From an uncultured Eubacteriales bacterium (GTDB lineage: Bacteria; Bacillota; Clostridia; Christensenellales; Borkfalkiaceae), in contig CACXHH010000142.1 in NCBI GenBank assembly GCA_902767455.1, positions 1 to 11,178 of the forward strand: 11,178 nt of DNA. The letters are read 5' to 3'. The notes under the pieces are model-generated. The model had not been told where the DNA came from. It saw only the letters and a program-made list of their open reading frames with translations, and searched no databases. Numbering within the stretch: position 1 is the stretch's first letter; each line of letters opens with the position of its first letter. Of this stretch, positions 1 to 6,546 are shown piece after piece. Made by a program: the position numbers and the translations under genes.

Positions 1-93
1 AAGCGCGACCACTTCAAAAACGGCAGTTGCCAAAAGCATATACGTCGATTTTGATTTTATCGTTCTTATGACGATATTTTTAACGAAATCCAT
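1..93 (-). CDS. N-terminus of an unidentified membrane protein (cut by window edge)
   Basis: The frame starts at ATG 93-91 and stays open for 31 codons to the window edge. An AGGAG ribosome binding site lies at 104-100, six bases before the start, which fixes the start codon. The visible protein begins with a short basic segment (MDFVKNIVIRTIKSKS) followed from about residue 18 by a hydrophobic stretch (TYMLLATAVFEVVAL). This is the pattern of a first membrane helix with its positive N-terminus in the cytoplasm. No cleavage site or lipobox is visible in the 31 residues. I do not recognise the family. The gene lies 60 bp downstream of the InlB-repeat lipoprotein on the same strand, so a role at the cell envelope in the same cluster is plausible. 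A terminator-like hairpin separates the two. Confidence 0.75.
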   Translation of the reverse strand, partial: MDFVKNIVIRTIKSKSTYMLLATAVFEVVAL

Positions 94-104
94 TTTTTTC
101 TCCT

Positions 105-138
105 AAAAATGCGCCGAACCGATCAAACGGTCCGACGC
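105..138 (-). terminator. Hairpin plus U-tract between the lipoprotein and the membrane protein gene
   Basis: On the minus strand an 11-bp stem (arms 138-128 and 121-111, with two G-U pairs and no mismatch) closes a 6-base loop at 127-122. It is followed at 110-105 by AUUUUU. This is the form of an intrinsic terminator and begins 16 bases after the lipoprotein stop codon. The U run ends directly against the AGGAG ribosome binding site (104-100) of the next gene. The element could therefore be a partial terminator that lowers downstream expression, or an attenuator. Confidence 0.6.
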
Positions 139-153
139 ACCGTGTTCAGAAAA

Positions 154-1938
154 TTATACGTTGGTAAGGATAGGAGTCCACGAAAGCGTAGAGTTCGCGT
201 TTACGTAAATGCTGTCGATCATGGGAGCGGTAGCGTACATCGTGCCTACTTCGCCGTATCTCACTTCGTCAAGCATCGTAAATCTTATAACGTTCCTACC
301 TTGTTTAATGCTTACTTTGAAGCCGAAATCCCAGTTGTCGAACGGACGTTTGTTCTGAATACCGCCTTCGTCGGGAGCAACCGCGCCCGTAATGCTCGCT
401 TCGAAACCGTAATCGATAACGCTGTCGTTGATCTTGATCTCGAAGTTGGTTTTGTTGAGCGTTATGTCGTAAAAGTCGGCGGAAAGTCTTAACACGAGAG
501 CCGCGTCGTCGACGGCTTCGTTCGATTCGATGACGAATTCCACGAACAGCCCCTGATGATGGAGATTAGCTACCCAGTAACCGTTGTGAGCGCCCCATAA
601 AGCCGCGCCGTTCTTGTTGATGAACGCCGAAGCGCCCGTGCCGTTAGCAGAGTAACCGAAAGCTTCTCTTTCGCCGAAATCGGTGTATTCGGCTTGGAAC
701 TCCCACTCTTTGAGCCATTTTGCGTAATAGTTGGTGAAGGCGTTAATCCTGTCGTTGAAGTCGACTTCGTTTTTGCATTCGGCTTCTTTATACCAACCGC
801 CGAAGTAATAACCGTCGAGCGTGATGGTATCGTAATAACCGGTAGTGGCGTTTCTTGCGGAAGGATTGTACGCGGGCTGGTTAGCTCTTATACTCTCGAT
901 CTGGAAGACGCCGTCGTTATTCGCGTGGTTGTAATGGAAAGTAACCGAATACTTGGAAACGTCCCATTTTGCGTAGAGAGTAAAGTTCGTTTCGATAGCG
1001 GTGTCGAAATCAAAAACGTTCGTAAGTTCCGGATTGGTGTACCAGCCCGCAAATTCGGCGGTAGCGCCTTCGGGAGCCGTCAACGTCAGCGTTTCGACCT
1101 TTTCGCCTTCGACGACCTTCTTTTCGACTTTGCCGTCCGTGCCGTCGTTGGAAATAAACGTTACGGTGTAAACGTTCGTGTCGGCTGAAACTTCTCTCCA
1201 ACCTGCGTAAAGAATAAGATTAGCGGTGAGAGCGCTTCCGAATTCGTAAGCGGTAGCGCAGTCGGCGTCGGTATACCAACCGGTAAAGACGAAGCCGTTT
1301 CTTTCGGGCGTGGTCGCGGGAGCCGAAGCTTTTTCATCGAGCGCGTAAGTCGCTACGGTGCTTGCGGCGCTGCCCTGATAGTTGAGCGAAAACTCCACGG
1401 TATGGCCCCAGTGAGCGTAAACGGTCGTATCGGCGGTGATGGTCTGTTCAAAGTTAAATCTCGTATTGCCGTCTGCGGCTATAAACCAACCGGTGAAAAC
1501 GTAATCGTTTCTTTCGGGATCGGCTATTGCCGTGACCGTGGCGCCGTTTTCGACCTTGACGGTCTGAGCGGCGGAACCGCTGTAATTGAGATCGAAAGTA
1601 ACCGTCAGTTTAGCTTCGGAAACGGTCACTTTGAAAGTAGTCGATTTGGAATCGTAAGTTACGGAAACGGTCTTCGTTCCCGCGGTGTTCATATTAGGTC
1701 TTTGTACGGTCACCGCAGAATCGGTAAGGCTGACTTCTTTCGTCGTACCGTCCGAATAAGTTGCCGTGAGCGCGCCGCCGGTAAGGTCTAAAGCTTCACC
1801 GACTTCGTAAGTTACCTTCGGCGTTCTGGAAACGCTTATGCTTTGAAGCGTTGCCGCGGCTTCGGGTTCGCACGCCGTTAAAAAGGTCGCCATAGCCATG
1901 ACTAAAACGAGCAAAAGCGCCGTTATTTTTCTTTTCAT
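154..1938 (-). CDS. Surface lipoprotein with Ig-like domain, four InlB B-repeats and a CBM-like C-terminus
   Basis: This 594-residue protein has a type II signal peptide: basic start MKRK, hydrophobic core, and lipobox L20-T-A-C23. It should be lipid-anchored outside the membrane. Residues about 31-108 form a bacterial Ig-like domain (Big_3 type: VTYEVGEALDLTGGALTATY, then YSDGTTKEV). Residues about 110-177, 180-247, 258-325 and 330-408 are four InlB B-repeats (Listeria/Bacteroides repeat), each with the F-x-GW core (FTGW, FTGW, FAGW, FGGW) and a closing YAxW. Residues about 412-587 read like a CBM6/35-type beta-sandwich (start FQAEYTDFGE, central NGYWVANL, then QGRNVIRF, end IDSIYVNANSTLSW); this last assignment is by pattern only. 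AAGGAG at 1954-1949, ten bases upstream, supports the ATG at 1938-1936. It follows the GH3 glycosidase gene on the same strand, so a likely role is binding glycan or cell surface alongside that enzyme. No catalytic domain is seen. Confidence 0.9.
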   Translation of the reverse strand: MKRKITALLLVLVMAMATFLTACEPEAAATLQSISVSRTPKVTYEVGEALDLTGGALTATYSDGTTKEVSLTDSAVTVQRPNMNTAGTKTVSVTYDSKSTTFKVTVSEAKLTVTFDLNYSGSAAQTVKVENGATVTAIADPERNDYVFTGWFIAADGNTRFNFEQTITADTTVYAHWGHTVEFSLNYQGSAASTVATYALDEKASAPATTPERNGFVFTGWYTDADCATAYEFGSALTANLILYAGWREVSADTNVYTVTFISNDGTDGKVEKKVVEGEKVETLTLTAPEGATAEFAGWYTNPELTNVFDFDTAIETNFTLYAKWDVSKYSVTFHYNHANNDGVFQIESIRANQPAYNPSARNATTGYYDTITLDGYYFGGWYKEAECKNEVDFNDRINAFTNYYAKWLKEWEFQAEYTDFGEREAFGYSANGTGASAFINKNGAALWGAHNGYWVANLHHQGLFVEFVIESNEAVDDAALVLRLSADFYDITLNKTNFEIKINDSVIDYGFEASITGAVAPDEGGIQNKRPFDNWDFGFKVSIKQGRNVIRFTMLDEVRYGEVGTMYATAPMIDSIYVNANSTLSWTPILTNV

Positions 1939-2185
1939 TATATATTTTCTCCTTAAAAAGTTGTTTCCTTGTTTTATTTGGTTTTGCCGCTGACGCCGTT
2001 GCCGTTCAACAGCGAAGAAAGACGGCTATAAAGGTTAAGTTGGTTTTTCGTATAATTTGGTATGAAGATAAAAATTTATTTAAAAAGCCCGTGTTTTTAT
2101 AAACACTTTTGACTTCGGCGGATTTCTCCGCCGAAGTCGTTTCGTTAAGTGCGTTTGCTATTCGTTTTTCAACGTAAAGCGTTTA
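1939..2185. other. Intergenic gap between GH3 and lipoprotein genes
   Basis: This 247-bp gap holds the lipoprotein ribosome binding site (1954-1949), a strong stem-loop (2111-2138) and a second, weaker A/T-rich stem-loop (GTGTTT and AAACAC arms, about 2091-2106). I find no convincing minus-strand promoter. The lipoprotein may be transcribed by read-through from the GH3 gene, or from a promoter that does not match the housekeeping consensus. Confidence 0.5.
2111..2138 (-). terminator. Perfect 12-bp stem-loop downstream of the GH3 gene
   Basis: Arms at 2111-2122 and 2127-2138 are exact reverse complements (GACTTCGGCGGA and its complement) around a 4-base loop. The structure starts 47 bases after the GH3 stop codon. 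On the minus strand it is followed by AAAAGUGUUU rather than a U-tract, and on the plus strand by GUUUCGUU. It is therefore not a canonical intrinsic terminator in either direction. It may be a 3'-end stabilising or processing hairpin between GH3 and lipoprotein in a shared transcript, or a weak terminator. Confidence 0.5.
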
Positions 2186-5100
2186 TCAGTTTTCTTTCTT
2201 GCGAGCAACCGCGGCAACGCCGAGAAGCGTCAATACCGCAAGTATGCCGCCGCCGATACCGATTACGCCGCCGCAGCCGTTAGCTTCAACGGTAGCGCCA
2301 TCTTTGATCGTGAAGGTATAAGGAGTTCTGTCATCGGTGAAGGTAACGGTGTATTCGGTGCCGCCTTCAATCGCCTTGGAAGTTATGCCTTTGATACCGA
2401 CGCCGTCTTTACCGTTCTGCCCGTTTGCGCCGTCTTTGCCGTCTTTACCGTCAACGCCGTCTTTTACGGTTACGGTGTAGTTGGCAAGAGCTTCCTGAAC
2501 GATAGCTTCGACCTGAGCTTCGGTAAGACCTTCTTCGGGGATATCGAGTTCTTCGATAGCCGCAGCGATAAGCTGAGCAACTCTTTCTTCGGTGAGAGCG
2601 GGAGCTTGTTCGCCGCCTGTCACTTTAAGAGTGAGAGCGTAATTATAGTTTCTCGTAACAGCGTTTTTGCCCGTACCGGTAGTAGCCGCGATGGTAACGG
2701 TAACTGCGTATTCGCCCGCTTCTTCGGGTTCGCCGGTGATAGCGCCGCTGTTTTTGTCGATGGTGACACCTGCGGGAAGACCGGTAGCCGAATAAGTGAA
2801 GCTGTCGGCAGCGATGGTGCCGCGGTCAACGAGAATATCGAACGCTTCGCCGAGCGCTATTTCCTTTTCGCCCGTAGCGGTTATCGTCTGATTGACGGTG
2901 AGCGTGATATTGACGTCGCCTTTGGAGATGCCGGAAGTAGCTCTTACGGTGAAGGAGTAATTACCCGCTTCGATAGGAGTGCCGGAGAGAGCGCCGGTGC
3001 TTTGGTTGAGCGTCATACCGGCAGGTAATTCACCGTTGGTTACAGCGTAAGTAGCCGTGTTGCCCGCGCCGAGTTCGAACTGAGTAGCGGCAAGGTTTGC
3101 CGTGTAGACGGTACCTACGGTAGCCGCGTCGAGTTCTTTCGTCATGGTAGCGGGTTGAGGCTGTCTCGTTCTGTCAACGTAACGATAGATAGGCGTAAAG
3201 TTGTCGCCGAAGATAACGCCGTTTTCGATATTGACGGAGTTAGCGTACGTGTAGAAGAGACGCATAGCGAAAATACGAGCGTAATACCAGTCGGTCTTGC
3301 TTTCTACTTCAGCGCCTTCCGCGTTCTTGTAAACTACGGTGTTAAGGTCTTCGCTCCAGTAAGCCGACATAGTGTTGTCGTTGCCGAGCGGGTGAACGCC
3401 GCCGATCCTTATCATAAGGTCGATGAAGGACGTACGACCTGCTTTGTACTTAGTGGAAACCTGTTCTTCGCCCACCGTTTCGGTGATAGTGTAAGCAGAC
3501 TGTTTGTACGGGAAAAAGTCGGTGCCGATGGCGCCTTCGAAGCCCCATTCGTCTCTTGCGATTTCCTGAACGAGAACATAGTTAGCGGGAGAAGCTACCG
3601 CGCCGATACGGCTGAACGTAAGCATAAGACCGCTGCCGCCGCCTTCCTGAACGGACATCTGGAAAGGAATAAGATAGTTCTCACGCATATTCTGTTCGTC
3701 GACGAAGGTGAGAATGTTGGTTCTGTTGGTTTCCTGATCGTTCAACGCGAAGTGTTTGATGTAGCAGTTTACGCCGCGCGATTCGCAACCGGAAGCGCAA
3801 GCGATAGCCATGTAACCGGCGTGGATACCGTCGGAGCTGTAATACTCGTAGTTACGGCCGCCGAACGGAGAACGGTGCAGGTTGACTGCGGGAGCGTACC
3901 AGGTGGTATAGCCGTTCAACGTATAAAGGTTAGCTACGATAATACCCATCTTATGGGCAAGTTCGGTGTTCCAGGTGTCGGCAAGGCACGTTTCGTCCTG
4001 CCAGTTGAAGCCTGCGGTCGGGATAGGACCGTCGATGTTTCTCGCGGCGACTTTGCCTACGGAAGCGATGGACGGAGAAGACTGCGAGCATTGAGTGATT
4101 ATTCTGGTGATCTCTGCGAACGAAAGCTGGTTCATGAAGTTTACCCAGGCTTCGGTAACGTTACCCTCTGCATCGTAAAGGGGAACGCCTGCCATTTCGC
4201 GGAGAAGTACCGAGCAATAGCCGTTTTCACGGGCGGCAACGTCGGAAGCGCTTGCCTGAGCCCAGTTAGCCATAGATTCGATCTGTTCGGTCGTGAGCGC
4301 CCACTTGGAAGTGGTGTCGTTCATCTCGGGAGAAGTGAGATCGCAGTATTTGTCGATGTATTCGAGAAGTTCTTTCGTCGAAACATAATCGCTTGCGGTA
4401 TGCGGCTTCGGGAAGGTGCCGACCATATCGGCTCTCGACAAAATAGTCATTTCGGCGGTTTCGTCGTAAAGGTTCTTGCCTGCAAATTCAGTTTCGGCGG
4501 CGCTGAACTTAACGTCTTTGCCGATGAGAGTGTAATACTCGCTGTTCGGGTTGGAGAAGTCGGTAGCGGCTACCGAGTTGCCGGAGAAGTCGTCGGCGGC
4601 GAGAACGGCGGTTCCACCGAGTTCGAACGTCTTTTTGGCGATCTCGTTGTGAGCGTCAGCCATGAGTTTGACTTCGTAAGTACCTTTATCGAGTTCGTAA
4701 GTTCTGAAGGTGTTTTCGTTGGCGTCCGTATAGTCGAAGGAAGCGAAGTCCTGAACGTTGAAGGACACTACGAGAGTCTGGGAAGCGCCCGGCTGTAAGA
4801 GATCGGTTTTAGCGTAACCTACGAGTTTGACGTAAGATTTTTCGATCCCGCCGGCGGTGTAGGGAGCAGTAACGTAGACCTGAGCGACCTGTTTGCCCGC
4901 TTTGATACCGGTGTTGGTGATCGTTACGGGAACGTACAGTTTGTCATATTGAGCCTTGTTGCCTACGGAAGAACTGAAAGCGGAAGCTTCTACGGTAGCG
5001 CCGAGTTTGGTTTTCAAAGCGGCGTCAACGTAGATGTCGCCCATAGTAGATTCGAACGTGGTGTAGGAAAGACCGAAGCCGAACGGATATACTACGTTTT

Positions 5101-6214
5101 CGTTCCACCAAGCCTGAGCGGCTTCAGCGCCCGTCAAAGCGCCTTCGGCGGTTGCGGCAACGAGTTTGCCGTCTTTGGTACCGATAGAGCCGGCGGCTAT
5201 TTCGGCGTAAACGGTTTCGTAATATTTATAACCTACGTAAATACCTTCTTCGTAGCTGATACCCGTAATAGCGGACAAGTTCTGACCATTATAGGAGAAG
5301 GTGTTGGTAGACCCTACCTGATTGTTGGTACTGAAGTTCATCCAGGTCGGATCCGCGGAGAAATCGCGATACCATTCGTCGCCCGTCTTACCGGAAGGAT
5401 TGACTTCGCCGCTTAAAATTTTACCTACTGCGGAAACGCCGAAGTTACCCGGGCGCTGTATCAGAAGTATGCCGCCGATGCGGTCGTCGTTCTGGAGATT
5501 GTACACTTCCATTATGGAAGAAGTATTCAGAACCACGATGACCTTATTGAATCTTGCGGTAACGTAATCGAGAAGCGCGTTCTCGCTGTTGCTGAGCATG
5601 AACTGGTGCTGATAAGTCTTTCCGTCCTGCTCGCCGAGATTTTCGTGTTCCCAACCGTTGATATTCTTGGAATCGTCGTTTTCTTCGCCGGTAACGCGAG
5701 CCTGGTCGCTGCCTTCGCCGCCCGCTCTTGCGAATACGACTACCGCCGCGTCGTTATACAGACTGAGTGAATTTTCAACCTGCGCTCCGAAAGCGGTGGT
5801 TTCACTGCGGATAGTGTTTTTTCTTGAAGCGTAGAAAGCCTTCAAAGTCGGGTTTACTTTAAAGCCTGCTTCCATAAGGCTCGTGGATACGGAGCCCTGG
5901 CCGCCCGTCATATTGTCTTCGGCGCAGCCGAATACGCTGACGTAGTTGCCCGTGCTCATAGGAAGTATACCGCTGTTTTTAAGCAGTACGTTACCTTCTG
6001 CGGCAATTTGCTGATTGAGTTCGGTAGCGGCAGCTTTCGCTTCGTCAAGCGTAGCGTAATCGGTATAGAACTTGCCTGCGCTCGAAAGGTTGTACATTTC
6101 GAGATGGTTGGCAGCCGATACGCTGATCGCCGAGCCGAACAAACCGACCGACATAACGCCCGCTACCATTACGGAAGCGAACTTTACGCTGAGTCTTTTG
6201 CCTTTTCTGTTCAT
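2186..6214 (-). CDS. Secreted family 3 glycoside hydrolase with swapped domains, Ig domains and anchoring tail
   Basis: This 1342-residue protein has an N-terminal signal peptide (basic MNRKGKR, hydrophobic core, likely cleavage near SVSAA, residue 35). The GH3 C-domain (alpha/beta sandwich) comes first: AEGNVLLKN 72-80, RAGGEGSD 163-170 with E167 as candidate acid/base, NPSGKTGDEW 272-281, YPFGFGLSYT 376-385. A fibronectin-III-like domain follows (about 425-530). The (beta/alpha)8 domain comes last (about 640-1010): DGP 728-730, GRNYEYYSSD 786-795, KHF 820-822 and GTDF 897-900 with D899 as predicted nucleophile. The family usually has these two domains the other way round. The reversed order is known in Ruminococcus albus and Butyrivibrio fibrisolvens beta-glucosidases. 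Residues about 1021-1107 and 1110-1199 are two putative Ig domains (LPAG...GTP/GEP). A collagen-like Gly-X-Y run lies at 1253-1273, and the end is GCGG, a hydrophobic helix and ARKKEN. AAGGAGG at 6228-6222 fixes the start. Likely an exo-acting glycosidase held at the cell surface; the substrate cannot be read from sequence. Confidence 0.93.
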   Translation of the reverse strand: MNRKGKRLSVKFASVMVAGVMSVGLFGSAISVSAANHLEMYNLSSAGKFYTDYATLDEAKAAATELNQQIAAEGNVLLKNSGILPMSTGNYVSVFGCAEDNMTGGQGSVSTSLMEAGFKVNPTLKAFYASRKNTIRSETTAFGAQVENSLSLYNDAAVVVFARAGGEGSDQARVTGEENDDSKNINGWEHENLGEQDGKTYQHQFMLSNSENALLDYVTARFNKVIVVLNTSSIMEVYNLQNDDRIGGILLIQRPGNFGVSAVGKILSGEVNPSGKTGDEWYRDFSADPTWMNFSTNNQVGSTNTFSYNGQNLSAITGISYEEGIYVGYKYYETVYAEIAAGSIGTKDGKLVAATAEGALTGAEAAQAWWNENVVYPFGFGLSYTTFESTMGDIYVDAALKTKLGATVEASAFSSSVGNKAQYDKLYVPVTITNTGIKAGKQVAQVYVTAPYTAGGIEKSYVKLVGYAKTDLLQPGASQTLVVSFNVQDFASFDYTDANENTFRTYELDKGTYEVKLMADAHNEIAKKTFELGGTAVLAADDFSGNSVAATDFSNPNSEYYTLIGKDVKFSAAETEFAGKNLYDETAEMTILSRADMVGTFPKPHTASDYVSTKELLEYIDKYCDLTSPEMNDTTSKWALTTEQIESMANWAQASASDVAARENGYCSVLLREMAGVPLYDAEGNVTEAWVNFMNQLSFAEITRIITQCSQSSPSIASVGKVAARNIDGPIPTAGFNWQDETCLADTWNTELAHKMGIIVANLYTLNGYTTWYAPAVNLHRSPFGGRNYEYYSSDGIHAGYMAIACASGCESRGVNCYIKHFALNDQETNRTNILTFVDEQNMRENYLIPFQMSVQEGGGSGLMLTFSRIGAVASPANYVLVQEIARDEWGFEGAIGTDFFPYKQSAYTITETVGEEQVSTKYKAGRTSFIDLMIRIGGVHPLGNDNTMSAYWSEDLNTVVYKNAEGAEVESKTDWYYARIFAMRLFYTYANSVNIENGVIFGDNFTPIYRYVDRTRQPQPATMTKELDAATVGTVYTANLAATQFELGAGNTATYAVTNGELPAGMTLNQSTGALSGTPIEAGNYSFTVRATSGISKGDVNITLTVNQTITATGEKEIALGEAFDILVDRGTIAADSFTYSATGLPAGVTIDKNSGAITGEPEEAGEYAVTVTIAATTGTGKNAVTRNYNYALTLKVTGGEQAPALTEERVAQLIAAAIEELDIPEEGLTEAQVEAIVQEALANYTVTVKDGVDGKDGKDGANGQNGKDGVGIKGITSKAIEGGTEYTVTFTDDRTPYTFTIKDGATVEANGCGGVIGIGGGILAVLTLLGVAAVARKKEN

Positions 6215-6482
6215 AAAAGATCCTCCTTAAATCTTCTTGACGTCGTTAAAAGTTTTTTCGCATAAACCGACGCCGTTTTATACTGAAAAAATTTTAACAC
6301 AAAAAGGCGAGCGCAAACTTAACATTGACAAATTCCGTCGTTAAAATGTAAAAACTGGTAATCGGCGGAATAAACCCGGGATTTAACTTCACGAAACTAC
6401 ACGCGACCTATATATTATAAGCCCTTTTTTGAGCGCGAAAGCCGTTTTTGACCGAAAAACCGCAAGCGCGTGGTTTTTATGA
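6215..6482. promoter_or_regulatory. GH3 upstream region
   Basis: This region, between the kinase-operon terminator and the GH3 start, has no gene. It holds the AAGGAGG ribosome binding site at 6228-6222, seven bases from the ATG. Two minus-strand -10 candidates are visible: the extended -10 at 6299-6291 and a perfect TATAAT at 6419-6414 whose -35 is poor. An 11-bp direct repeat CGTCGTTAAAA occurs at 6241-6251 and 6336-6346, one copy on each side of the first candidate. An imperfect inverted repeat centred on CCCGGG lies at 6371-6385. The repeats are possible regulator sites, but no binding protein can be named. Confidence 0.45.
6291..6299 (-). promoter_or_regulatory. Candidate extended -10 promoter of the GH3 gene
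   Basis: The minus strand reads TGTTAAAAT, a TGn-extended -10 with one mismatch to TATAAT. Transcription would start near 6284, giving a leader of about 70 bases. The -35 region is weak, as is often tolerated with an extended -10. The same 10-mer GTGTTAAAAT is the -10 region of the best response-regulator promoter at 8759-8750. Confidence 0.4.
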
Positions 6483-6483
6483 T

Positions 6484-6513
6484 AAAAAAACAGGGAGCGT
6501 TCGATACGCTCCC
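6484..6513 (-). terminator. Intrinsic terminator of the two-component operon
   Basis: On the minus strand an 8-bp perfect stem GGGAGCGT/ACGCTCCC (6513-6506 and 6500-6493, 5-base loop) is followed by TG and then seven T residues ending at 6484. It begins about 33 bases after the histidine kinase stop codon. This is a textbook intrinsic terminator and isolates the kinase operon from the GH3 gene. Confidence 0.88.
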
Positions 6514-6546
6514 CGTCGTGATTTTAAAGAAATTATTTACCGTGCT

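Noticed and set aside
109..1791. Plus-strand open frames opposite the lipoprotein gene.
   Set aside because: They are antisense to a gene with clear lipobox, repeats and ribosome binding site, and their translations show no domain features.
2051..2056. TATAAT on the plus strand.
   Set aside because: No acceptable -35 lies at the right spacing and no plus-strand gene or terminator follows.
1976..2074. A minus-strand frame without stops of about 32 codons in the gap before the lipoprotein, ending in a coding-like stretch (NGNGVSGKTK).
   Set aside because: It has no start codon or ribosome binding site and is too short to tell from chance; a decayed gene remnant cannot be shown.
3155..4798. 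A 547-codon open frame on the plus strand, plus several shorter ones opposite the GH3 gene.
   Set aside because: It lies entirely antisense to the well-supported GH3 gene, has no ribosome binding site or recognisable domain, and has a composition expected from reading the opposite strand.
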